Source: Dehalococcoides mccartyi
GTDB lineage: Bacteria > Chloroflexota > Dehalococcoidia > UBA2979
Length of the DNA stretch: 15,973 nt
Direction of reading: 5' to 3'
Assembly: GCA_945888895.1 (NCBI GenBank)
Contig: CAMDAY010000022.1
Span: 1 to 15,973 of the forward strand
Shown here piece by piece: positions 1 to 6,222 of this stretch. The notes beneath the pieces are model-generated. The model was not told the DNA's origin, searched no databases, and saw only the letters and a program-made list of their open reading frames with translations. Positions within the stretch are counted from its first letter, which is position 1. Each line of letters opens with the position of its first letter. The translations under genes were made by a program, and so were the position numbers.

Positions 1-79
1 CCCGCTCGGCCGCGGTTAACTCAGGGCTGACGGGCCAGGCGGCGAAGCCCGCAGGCATGGCACGGGCCGGGCCGGGCAT
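1..79 (-). CDS. Possible N-terminus of a gene leaving the left edge
   Basis: An open frame begins with ATG at 79, with a second in-frame ATG at 58, and stays open to the window edge. It reads MPGPARAMPAGFAAWPVS and then PELTAAER. Third codon positions are mostly G or C, as in the neighbouring genes, but there is one TTA codon and no clear ribosome binding site before either ATG. It would lie downstream of the cysteine-rich gene on the same strand. Only about 26 codons are visible, so no function can be given and it may be chance. Confidence 0.22.
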   Translation of the reverse strand, partial: MPGPARAMPAGFAAWPVSPELTAAER

Positions 80-90
80 ACCTCGGTATG
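77..90. other. Short perfect inverted repeat
   Basis: CATACC and GGTATG form 6-bp arms around a 2-nt centre, 13 nt beyond the stop of the cysteine-rich gene. It could be a weak terminator hairpin or a protein-binding site; no T-run follows it on the minus strand. It overlaps the first ATG of the possible gene at the left edge. Confidence 0.25.
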
Positions 91-102
91 AGTCTCAGGA
101 GC

Positions 103-513
103 TCAGTCCCAGATCTTGCGGCGCGCGGAGCAGTGCGCGCACATCAGCATGACCACCTTGCGTGGCGGGTCGTAGCGCTGCTCGATCACGTTCCCGGCCT
201 TCAGGTGTTCCTCGCAGAAGCGGAGGTTGCAGCGCTGGCAGAGGTGCTGCATCCGCTCGGTACAGTCGTCCTCGGCACACATGGAGACGGTGTTGGGGCC
301 GCTGTGAGCGGCGATCCAGTTGCGGTGACCGTGCACATCCGAGTACTTCGTCTGGCACGCGGACCGCGCACAGACCTCGTGATACTCGGGGCCTAGCTCC
401 CCGTGCTGGTCGCAGAACGGCGCGCCGCAGTAGACGCACTGGCCAATGGCCTTGCCGCTGCACGAACGCCGCAGGAAGCCACCACCGAACGTGCAGGTGC
501 CTTCGATGAGCAC
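103..513 (-). CDS. Small cysteine-rich zinc-binding protein, duplicated finger
   Basis: This 136-residue protein has 14 cysteines. Two matching finger cores are visible: C26-x2-C29-x4-C34-x2-H37 and C92-x2-C95-x4-C100-x2-H103, each ending in CDQH or CEEH. Flanking pairs C48/C53, C79/C84 and C125/C128 could complete further zinc sites. The spacing resembles AN1 or B-box type treble-clef fingers, so zinc binding is very likely; the partner (protein or nucleic acid) is unknown. There is no signal peptide or membrane segment, so it should be cytoplasmic. The start is GTG at 513, with GGTGG 4 nt upstream as a modest ribosome binding site and a possible promoter further up. Next upstream is the beta-propeller gene, which ends at 592. 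I do not recognise a named family. Confidence 0.85.
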   Translation of the reverse strand: MLIEGTCTFGGGFLRRSCSGKAIGQCVYCGAPFCDQHGELGPEYHEVCARSACQTKYSDVHGHRNWIAAHSGPNTVSMCAEDDCTERMQHLCQRCNLRFCEEHLKAGNVIEQRYDPPRKVVMLMCAHCSARRKIWD

Positions 514-549
514 AGATCCACCGCCGTTGGACAGGAGAGTTGTGCCCGA

Positions 550-558
550 ATTATCGCA
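550..558 (-). promoter_or_regulatory. Putative extended -10 promoter of the zinc-finger gene
   Basis: On the minus strand the sequence TGCGATAAT is an extended -10 box (TGn followed by GATAAT, five of six matches to TATAAT). It would start transcription near 543, about 30 nt before the GTG at 513. No convincing -35 box is seen, which extended -10 promoters tolerate. Confidence 0.4.
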
Positions 559-591
559 TACCGGCGTCCGATGACGCGGGGTAGGTGGCGC

Positions 592-1290
592 CTACCGCCG
601 AGGCAGCACGAGCAGCGCGCCGGCCGAACGGCCGCCCTCGAAGCGCTCAACGACGCGCGAACGCGCGACGTCGATGAGGCTGACTGCGCCCCCGTACATG
701 TCGCCAGCGTACAGCCAGCGCCCGTCCGAGGAGAACGCGAGCCCATCCGGCACACCGCCGACCGTGACACGGCGCACCACCCCGTCCTCGACGAGGGCGA
801 TCGTGCCGTCTGCCGAGAGCGCCACCGCCAGCACGCGGCCGCTTGGGGCGTACAGCAGCCGCACCGGACGCCCGCCGACCTCGTGCTCTTCGACCGCCGC
901 GCCGAGGCGGTCGAAGACGTGCACCATCCCGCCGACCGAACCCGCCGTCGCGACGCGGCCATCGACGGCCACCGCGATGCTCTCCGGGACGTGCGAGACG
1001 TGGACGGCGCGGTTGCCGAGGGTCAGCGTGTCGTCAGCGGCGTTGACGACCGCGAGCGACCCGTCCGACCTCGACGCGACAATATGCGGCATCGCACCCG
1101 CGGCGATCGGGGGTTGCTCTGCCCATGAGCCGATCGTGAAGCGACGGATCGCGTCCACGCTGCGGTCCGTGACGTAGAGCGTGTCCCCCGCGACGGCGAG
1201 GCCGTGGGGCGTGCCGCCGACCTCGAGCGTCTGCACGCCGCCGCTCCGCGTGTCCACGACGACGATTGATGCGAACTGCTCCAGCGACAC
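592..1290 (-). CDS. YVTN/YncE-like beta-propeller protein, N-terminus uncertain
   Basis: The 232 residues from GTG 1290 contain repeated propeller strands: GGTPHGLAVAGDTLYV (25-40), GAMPHIVASRSDGSLAVV (65-82), HVPESIAVAVDGRVAT (100-115), GGRPVRLLYAPSGRVLAV (139-156) and GGVPDGLAFSSDGRWLYAG (178-196). This is the pattern of YncE/YVTN beta-propellers, which act as binding scaffolds; no catalytic residues can be pointed to. There is no signal peptide in the visible reading. The same frame remains open upstream to the stop at 1381-1383 and encodes another propeller-like stretch, GGPHEIAALPDGRLAVS, but contains no ATG, GTG or TTG. The GTG at 1290 lacks a ribosome binding site. The gene may therefore be frameshifted near its start, or use an unusual start. 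It lies just downstream of the PDZ gene and is probably co-transcribed with it. Confidence 0.72.
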   Translation of the reverse strand: MSLEQFASIVVVDTRSGGVQTLEVGGTPHGLAVAGDTLYVTDRSVDAIRRFTIGSWAEQPPIAAGAMPHIVASRSDGSLAVVNAADDTLTLGNRAVHVSHVPESIAVAVDGRVATAGSVGGMVHVFDRLGAAVEEHEVGGRPVRLLYAPSGRVLAVALSADGTIALVEDGVVRRVTVGGVPDGLAFSSDGRWLYAGDMYGGAVSLIDVARSRVVERFEGGRSAGALLVLPRR

Positions 1291-1397
1291 CGCCAGCCGG
1301 CCGTCCGGGAGCGCGGCGATCTCGTGAGGGCCGCCCGGCAGCGCGATGCGCCGCGAGCGGACCGAGCGATCATTCCGCAGTCAGCGGGGGATCGAGA

Positions 1398-2573
1398 CTA
1401 GGGTCGACCCGCGGGTGTCCCGCTCTGAATGCGTACAACGACCTGGATATACGCTGAGTCGCCCTCGAGATGGTCGATCGCGACCTGTCCGACGAGGCCC
1501 TGCGCCTGGTTGGCAACCTCGAGCTGCGTGGCAAAGCCCTGAGGCGTGTCGCTCACGATCGTCCAGCCGGCGGCCTTCAATCCATCACGCACGCGGTTCG
1601 CGACCGCCGCGGCCGGATCCTTCGACACGAGCCGCAGGTTGTACGCGCGGCCGCGCTCCACCTGCCCCGTGGCGTAATCCACCACCGTCAGTCCCTGCCA
1701 CGCCTGCGCAGCGGGGAAGTTCGCGGGCAGCACGAGCGGCGGCTGCGGTGCGACGAACGCGCTCGCGCGCGCCGCCTGATCGGGCGAGGGGGCCTGCGCC
1801 AGCAGGTAGGCGACCGACGAACGAGGGCTGCCGGCAACGACCGTCACCGCCAGGGCCGCGGCGAGTTCCTGCGGGTTCTTCACGGTGGTGTCGTTCACCC
1901 GCAGGATCTTGTCGCCCGCCTGCAGTCCGGCCACCTGCGCGGGGCCTGGCTCGACACGCACGATCGTGAGGTCCGGCTGCGTCGCCGCCCCGACCGAGGG
2001 TGCCAGTGCCGTGATCTTGATGCGAACCGTCACGTCCTTGCCGCCTCGAGAAACGGTGAGCGAGTAAGCGTCAACCTGCGGCTGCAATCGCACCGTGACC
2101 GAGCCTTCAAGGTCGTTCCGCGTGTTGCGGAAGCCGAGCACGCGCTGGGTGGCCTGTCCCTGGGCGCCGGTGACCTGCCACGGCGACTGATCCAGCTGCT
2201 TCGACAGTGCCTCCGCGAGCGTGCTCATATCCTGGTCGACTTCGTACATCACGAGCACGAGGCTACCGCCGTCGCCGCCCTGGATGTGCGTCGAACCGAT
2301 GAGGCGCGCATTCGCGGCGATCGGCAGATTCATACGGTCGGCCGCGTTCGTCACGCCGGCATTGACCATCTGGTCGAGGGCGGCGACCACGACGCCGGGG
2401 GCGATCTCGATGCCGGTCGTCGCGTCCCGGCGGAGCAGCTGCTCCGCCATCCGAAGCGATGCGCCGCCAGTCGATCCCGGGCTCTTGATCCTGCTGGCCA
2501 TGAATCCAGCCGCCGCGACTGCGAACACGACCATGAACACCGCGACTGCGGGCAGGACGTTGTTTCGACGCAT
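1398..2573 (-). CDS. Membrane-anchored PDZ-domain protein
   Basis: The 391-residue protein starts MRRNNVLPAV and has one hydrophobic segment at about 7-26, which would be an uncleaved anchor or signal peptide, leaving the rest outside the membrane. A PDZ domain is clear at about 201-245 (DLTIVRVEPGPAQVAGLQAG, then DKILRVNDTTVKNPQELAAAL). No protease domain, Ser-His-Asp triad or zinc-binding motif is visible, so it is not a complete HtrA or RseP-type protease. The regions before and after PDZ (about 40-195 and 290-385) are not recognised; they look like alpha/beta domains, the last ending in alternating hydrophobic strands. The ATG at 2573 is preceded by TAGGGGTCACC, giving AGGGG 6 nt away. 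The beta-propeller gene follows closely and tRNA-His lies 77 nt upstream on the same strand. A role as an envelope scaffold or sensor is only a guess. Confidence 0.88.
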   Translation of the reverse strand: MRRNNVLPAVAVFMVVFAVAAAGFMASRIKSPGSTGGASLRMAEQLLRRDATTGIEIAPGVVVAALDQMVNAGVTNAADRMNLPIAANARLIGSTHIQGGDGGSLVLVMYEVDQDMSTLAEALSKQLDQSPWQVTGAQGQATQRVLGFRNTRNDLEGSVTVRLQPQVDAYSLTVSRGGKDVTVRIKITALAPSVGAATQPDLTIVRVEPGPAQVAGLQAGDKILRVNDTTVKNPQELAAALAVTVVAGSPRSSVAYLLAQAPSPDQAARASAFVAPQPPLVLPANFPAAQAWQGLTVVDYATGQVERGRAYNLRLVSKDPAAAVANRVRDGLKAAGWTIVSDTPQGFATQLEVANQAQGLVGQVAIDHLEGDSAYIQVVVRIQSGTPAGRP

Positions 2574-2584
2574 GGTGACCCCTA

Positions 2585-2618
2585 GGCGGTGCGGAGCGGC
2601 ACTGTTGTCGGCACCGCC
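2585..2618. other. Inverted repeat in the leader of the PDZ gene
   Basis: GGCGGTGC at 2585-2592 is the exact reverse complement of GCACCGCC at 2611-2618. It lies between tRNA-His and the PDZ gene. It could end tRNA transcription or fold in the PDZ leader; no T-run is present, so the call is tentative. Confidence 0.3.
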
Positions 2619-2650
2619 GCCGGGAGGCTATCAGTCCCGAGCAGGGGTGA

Positions 2651-2727
2651 TGGGGTGGGTGAGGGGATTCGAACCCCCGATCTTCAGGGCCACAACCTGA
2701 CGCCCTAACCGCTAGGCCACACCCACC
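2651..2727 (-). tRNA. tRNA-His (GTG anticodon), CCA encoded
   Basis: A full cloverleaf can be folded on the minus strand. The acceptor stem is GTGGGTG paired with CACCCAC. The D arm is GCCT/GGGC, the anticodon stem TCAGG/CCTGA encloses loop TTGTGGC, and the T arm is GGGGG-TTCGAAT-CCCCT. The anticodon GTG lies at 2691-2693 and reads His codons. The extra 5' G(-1) at 2727 faces C73, the identity pair special to tRNA-His, and CCA is encoded at 2651-2653. A TACGAT box at 2757-2762 is a possible -10 element. Confidence 0.96.
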
Positions 2728-2756
2728 ATCAACGTCCGCGCCTGCGGAGGAGCGTG

Positions 2757-2762
2757 ATCGTA
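2757..2762 (-). promoter_or_regulatory. Possible -10 box of tRNA-His
   Basis: TACGAT on the minus strand lies 29 nt before the tRNA 5' end and matches TATAAT in four positions. No good -35 box is found at the expected distance. Confidence 0.28.
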
Positions 2763-2778
2763 GCAGACCTCGACGCGT

Positions 2779-2791
2779 AGGGGCGACCCCT
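2779..2791 (-). terminator. Weak stem-loop after the transglycosylase gene
   Basis: AGGGG and CCCCT form 5-bp arms around a 3-nt loop, 22 nt past the stop of the transglycosylase gene. There is no T-run. It may be a weak terminator separating that gene from tRNA-His. Confidence 0.28.
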
Positions 2792-2813
2792 TTGGGCGAG
2801 CCTCATATCGAAG

Positions 2814-3725
2814 CTACTCGCCGGGCATCCCGAAGCCACCGGGCGACCGTAGGCTCGAGACGAGCCCCGCCTGGGCGACGACCGAGGCACCTCGACCGCC
2901 CAGGGTGCCCGGCCCGGTCGTGAGGAACGCCGGCAGGCCTCCACCGACACCCCCGGCGAAGCCACTGCCGAAGCCACTGACCGGCGAGAACACGGGCCTC
3001 GTGCCGCCCACGATCGCGGCCAGGTAGTCGCGCGTCTCCTGCGGCAGGTGCGATTCCCACGCCCCGCTGCCCCTCGCCACGGCGGACTGCACGGTGCCCA
3101 TCCCCGAGTTGTACGAGGCCAACGCCTTGCGCACGTCGCCGTTGAACGCGGTGAGGTACTGCTTCATGGACTGTGCACCCGCGTGCAGCGAGTGCGCGGG
3201 GTCGGTGCGGTTCACGTGCTGGTAGAACTGCGGCATCAGCTGCGCGATCCCCTCCGCACCCGCCGAGGATCGCCGCTGGCCCGTCACCACGTCCGGCGCG
3301 AAGCCAGACTCCTGCTGGATCTGTCGTTCAAACATCGCGCCGTAGCCGGGCCCGATGACCGAGTCACCGACCTGCCTCGACATCTCGCGCCAGCCATAGG
3401 GGTCGTTCGCGTTGCCCGTCGCCTGCCGCGCGAGCAGCGACGCGATCTCCCCGGGCGACGAGGGCGCCCCGAGCGACCCACCGACGATGGAGCCACTACC
3501 GGTACCGATGAACTCCGTGACGGGCGAGTTGGCCAGGTTCCTGAGCGCACCGCCGTTGCGAAGCGAGGACACCTCCGCGCGGATCTGCTCGATCTCGGCG
3601 CGCGGCTGATCGAGGCAGCGCTGGAGCGCGCTCGCAAAGTTCGCGCCGCGCACGGGCGCGGACACGGGCATCTCGCGCTGCACAGGCGCGGTGCGGCCGA
3701 TCGGGTTGATGGCTTCGATGCCCAC
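2814..3725 (-). CDS. Lytic transglycosylase (SLT fold), possibly flagellum-associated
   Basis: This 303-residue protein carries the goose-lysozyme-like SLT catalytic core at about 128-240. The motif series is: catalytic glutamate E139 in QQESGF, AEGIAQLMP at 157-165, and ALASYNSGMG at 201-210. Such enzymes cleave the MurNAc-GlcNAc bond of peptidoglycan, forming 1,6-anhydro ends. The N-terminus (MGIEAINPIGRTAPVQ) is neither charged nor hydrophobic like a Sec signal. About 30-70 is helical, and the C-terminal 50 residues are Gly-rich. With flagellin in the same neighbourhood, export by the flagellar type III apparatus as a rod muramidase is a reasonable inference, not shown. The start is GTG at 3725 with a poor ribosome binding site; no better in-frame start lies upstream. 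It follows the flavin reductase gene on the same strand after 101 nt. Confidence 0.88.
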   Translation of the reverse strand: MGIEAINPIGRTAPVQREMPVSAPVRGANFASALQRCLDQPRAEIEQIRAEVSSLRNGGALRNLANSPVTEFIGTGSGSIVGGSLGAPSSPGEIASLLARQATGNANDPYGWREMSRQVGDSVIGPGYGAMFERQIQQESGFAPDVVTGQRRSSAGAEGIAQLMPQFYQHVNRTDPAHSLHAGAQSMKQYLTAFNGDVRKALASYNSGMGTVQSAVARGSGAWESHLPQETRDYLAAIVGGTRPVFSPVSGFGSGFAGGVGGGLPAFLTTGPGTLGGRGASVVAQAGLVSSLRSPGGFGMPGE

Positions 3726-3760
3726 GCCGCCAGCCTACGGGCGCCGGCCCCACGTCCCGT

Positions 3761-3778
3761 ATGCGGGAACGCCCGCAT
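3761..3778 (-). terminator. Hairpin after the flavin reductase gene
   Basis: ATGCGGG and CCCGCAT form perfect 7-bp arms around AACG, 48 nt past the flavin reductase stop. There is no T-run, as for the other candidate terminators here. It would separate this gene from the transglycosylase gene. Confidence 0.42.
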
Positions 3779-3826
3779 CGAGGTCGAGTGGCTCCCCGAT
3801 GCTACGCACCAACGCTGGGCGGGACG

Positions 3827-4333
3827 CTACTGCGCGATCGGCTCGCCGAGGCCACGGTAGCGGCCGGCAAAGTACAGCAGCGGATCGACGCCGGGGCGCT
3901 CGATCGCGATCGCCTCGACGCGTCCGACGATGATCGTGTGATCGCCGCCCGCATAGCGCTCCTCGACGCGGCACTCGGCCCAGCCGAGCACACCCTCGAG
4001 GATCGGCGAGCCCGCCGGCCCGTCGTGGAACGGAATGCCGTTCATCACGGCCTCGCTCTGGCCGTGGCGCGCGAAGGCGTCCGAGGCAGCGCGTTGATCG
4101 GCGGCGAGGATGTTCACCGCGAACGCCTCGGCGACCTCGAGCACCGGGTGCATCGAGGCGCTGTGGTCAACGCAGATCAGCAGCAGTGGCGGGTGCAGGG
4201 ACACCGAGGTGAACGAGTTCGCGGTCATGCCTCGACGTTGATGGCCGTAGTGCGCGGTGACGACCGTCACACCGGTGGCGAACAGTCCCATCGTGTTCCG
4301 GAACTCACGCGAGTCGAGCGATGCGTCTGCCAT
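3827..4333 (-). CDS. Flavin reductase-like FMN-binding split-barrel protein
   Basis: At 168 residues this matches the usual length of the flavin reductase-like family (HpaC/NtaB type). The hallmarks are FRNTMGLFATGVTVVTA (11-27), the flavin-binding stretch GMTANSFTSVSLHPPL (35-50), FAVNIL (71-76), GDHTIIVGRVEAI (130-142) and LLYFAGRYRGL (152-162). Members reduce FMN or FAD with NAD(P)H and hand it to a monooxygenase, or bind flavin for another reduction; the protein is cytoplasmic. No partner monooxygenase is adjacent, so its real partner is unknown. The ATG at 4333 has an excellent ribosome binding site, AGGAGGGG, 2-3 nt upstream of it. The promoter must lie in the stretch between the inverted-repeat element and the gene; a TACCAT box at 4358-4363 is one possibility. 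Confidence 0.93.
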   Translation of the reverse strand: MADASLDSREFRNTMGLFATGVTVVTAHYGHQRRGMTANSFTSVSLHPPLLLICVDHSASMHPVLEVAEAFAVNILAADQRAASDAFARHGQSEAVMNGIPFHDGPAGSPILEGVLGWAECRVEERYAGGDHTIIVGRVEAIAIERPGVDPLLYFAGRYRGLGEPIAQ

Positions 4334-4453
4334 GACCCCTCCTGCGGGAACCGCCGGATGGTATCACCGCCCCCGTGCACGAGCCGCGCACTGGGTTGCG
4401 TTGCGGGCGGAGCGGGCGTGGCCTCGACGGTGCGCGCGCGTTGAAGTTAAACC

Positions 4454-4702
4454 GTGGGGCGGCCCACCCCTGCCCCTCCCTGCGCGGGAGGGGTTGAAGA
4501 CGAAGGGGCTTCGCCCCTTCGAGCATCCCGGATTCGAAAGAACCCACCGAGACAGGCTTGCGCACTCGCCGCCCGGCGGGAGTGAGCAGCCTTCTCCCGA
4601 GGTGCGAAGCACCTTCGACCTGACCGGGAGCGCGAGGGCGAAGCCCTCGCATCTCATCCCCTTCCCGCGCAGGGAAGGGGGCACGGGGATGGGTCGCCCC
4701 AC
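4454..4702. repeat. 249-bp inverted-repeat element with nested hairpins
   Basis: This fills most of the gene-free stretch 4334-4772. The arms 4454-4531 and 4624-4702 are imperfect reverse complements over nearly 80 nt, both starting GTGGGGC at their outer ends and ending in CCCGG. Inside are hairpins with perfect or near-perfect stems: 4473-4493 (CCCCTCCC/GGGAGGGG), 4502-4520 (GAAGGGG/CCCCTTC), 4563-4584, 4600-4614, 4632-4650 (GCGAGGGC/GCCCTCGC) and 4658-4680 (CCCCTTCCC/GGGAAGGGG). Several share CTTCG or GAAG loops. No ORF here has coding character, and no flanking direct repeat is evident. The form fits a non-autonomous repeat (MITE-like, or a large relative of palindromic REP-type units). 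The flanks 4334-4453 and 4703-4772 hold nothing I recognise. Confidence 0.72.
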
Positions 4703-4772
4703 GCTGCCACATCGAGCCCAATAGCTTCGTCGACGGCGCAGTCGGTCCGCGCCTCCGGCGCGAAGCGACAAA

Positions 4773-6026
4773 CTACATCGGCAGGTGCATTGCCAGCGCC
4801 GCAGCGGCGCGGAGGGCGTCGGCGGCCTCGACCCAGCGACGCTGAACCTGGCGACGCGAGGGGCGGTCGGGCAGCCGCGCCGCGATCTCGAACATCGTCG
4901 CCACGTCGCGCGTGCCGTCCACCGAGCCGAGGAGGCTACGTGTGATCGCGTCGCCGCCCACGGGTACCTCGCGCTCCTCGCCGAAGGTGAAGCGCAACTG
5001 GTTGCCCGGCTGCGTCAGCGCACGCGCGAGCTTCTCCCCGAAGCCCCACGAGGTCCACATCGGCCGCGCGACCGGATCGTCCGAGGCGATCGTCGGCGGG
5101 ACAGTCGCGCTCGCAGGCGAGGCGTAAAACTCGTGACGCACCATCGCGCCATGCAGCAGCTCCGCCACGGCGTGTCGCTCGGCATCGGGCTGCCCGGCAA
5201 CCCGCGAGTCGTTGAGGTACGCCGAGGGCTCATAGCGGCGCGGGATCGTGAACCCACGCATCGTCATGCCGGCGCCTGCGATCCAGTCGTACACCTCGGG
5301 CACCGTGTAGGAGCGATCCTGCGTGTGGAGCAGCAGGTCGTAGGCACCGGCGTCACTGATCTCGATCTCGCGCTTGAACAGCGGCGTGTCCATCAGCCCG
5401 CGCAGCGCGCGGTTCTCCTTCGGCAAGGACGCGAGCGTCGTGCGCAGCACGCGCAAGCGTTGCGCCTCGGACATCGTGCGCGGCGCGAGGTGGCGCATCA
5501 GCGCCTGCATCGCGTAGACGGGCTCGCGCCCGTAGCGTGCGTAGACCATCACGCCGATGCCACCGTCCGGCTTGAGCACGTCGCGCAGCACCGCCAGGCC
5601 GAGCTCGGGGGAGTCGAGGTGGTGCAGCACACCCGTCGTCACCACGTAGTCGAACGGCCCGATGCCCAGCGCGGGCGCGGCCTCCAGCGGCGACTGCACG
5701 AACTCGACGATGTCCAGGAGCCCGCGCACCTCGAGCCGGCGGCGTGCGATGTCGAGCGAGGTCGAAGAGAAGTCGAGCGCGACGATATGCGCGCCGGTGC
5801 CGCGGAGCTGCTCCGCCAGGAACACCGTGTTGTCGCCCGTGCCACACCCGGCGTCGAGAATGCGGAAGTCGCGATCAACGATGCGACGGCCAGACCACAA
5901 CACCTCAAGCACGCGGGGGATCTCGACGATCGAGGGCTGTCGGAGCATCTCGAGCTCGCGTTCGGGATCGCGATGCGGGTACGGCAGCGTCTCGTACTGC
6001 TGCTGGACCTGTTCGAGTAGCACCAT
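4773..6026 (-). CDS. Class I SAM-dependent methyltransferase
   Basis: The 417-residue protein starts MVLLEQVQQQYETLPYP at ATG 6026, preceded by AGGAGG 7 nt away; a longer reading to 6134 adds only an Arg-rich tail and has no such site. The Rossmann methyltransferase fold is clear. Motif I is ILDAGCGTGDN (56-66), the acidic residue after strand 2 is D85 in VALDFS, and the motif IV region is FDYVVTTGVLHHL (125-137), followed by LKPDGGIGVMVYAR. The C-terminal half (about 200-417) is not a standard catalytic domain and may select the substrate. The QYExLPYPxRDP opening is, from memory, typical of a group of uncharacterised bacterial methyltransferases. It sits directly behind flagellin, but with a terminator hairpin between them, so flagellin methylation is possible though unproven. 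The substrate is unknown. Confidence 0.9.
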   Translation of the reverse strand: MVLLEQVQQQYETLPYPHRDPERELEMLRQPSIVEIPRVLEVLWSGRRIVDRDFRILDAGCGTGDNTVFLAEQLRGTGAHIVALDFSSTSLDIARRRLEVRGLLDIVEFVQSPLEAAPALGIGPFDYVVTTGVLHHLDSPELGLAVLRDVLKPDGGIGVMVYARYGREPVYAMQALMRHLAPRTMSEAQRLRVLRTTLASLPKENRALRGLMDTPLFKREIEISDAGAYDLLLHTQDRSYTVPEVYDWIAGAGMTMRGFTIPRRYEPSAYLNDSRVAGQPDAERHAVAELLHGAMVRHEFYASPASATVPPTIASDDPVARPMWTSWGFGEKLARALTQPGNQLRFTFGEEREVPVGGDAITRSLLGSVDGTRDVATMFEIAARLPDRPSRRQVQRRWVEAADALRAAAALAMHLPM

Positions 6027-6119
6027 CAGCGGCCTCCTGCGTCGCGCGTGCGATGCACGTCCTCGAAGTGTGCCGAAGCGGAGACGCCGCGGGCATCGGG
6101 GTTCCTCCCCGGTTCCGCC

Positions 6120-6132
6120 GCAACGTCGTTGC
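6120..6132. other. 13-nt interrupted palindrome upstream of the methyltransferase
   Basis: GCAACG and CGTTGC flank a single central base. It lies between the flagellin terminator and the methyltransferase gene, about 95 nt before its start, and could be an operator or part of the terminator structure. Nothing else supports either role. Confidence 0.25.
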
Positions 6133-6135
6133 ATG

Positions 6136-6171
6136 CGAAGAAGCCCCCGCCTTGCGGCGAGGGCTTCTTCG
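6136..6171 (-). terminator. Terminator hairpin after flagellin
   Basis: CGAAGAAGCCC pairs with GGGCTTCTTCG; an inner CGCC/GGCG stem with one mismatch brings it to about 15 bp around a TTGC-type loop. It begins 52 nt past the flagellin stop. The stem's own CTTCTTC supplies the only pyrimidine run. A strong, well-placed stem supports a transcription stop after this highly expressed gene. Confidence 0.72.
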
Positions 6172-6222
6172 AGGACCCCCCGATGGCGAACCGGGTCTGC
6201 GGCTGCTCGCCTTGGGGTGGGC

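Noticed and set aside
4257..4771. Overlapping ORFs on both strands through the inverted-repeat element
   Set aside because: Their translations come from the repeat hairpins (Pro/Arg/Gly-rich). All frames look equally non-coding, so I treat the stretch as a repeat.
6027..6134. Longer start for the methyltransferase
   Set aside because: The extra 36 residues are Arg/Gly-rich, run towards the flagellin terminator, and lack the AGGAGG site that precedes ATG 6026.
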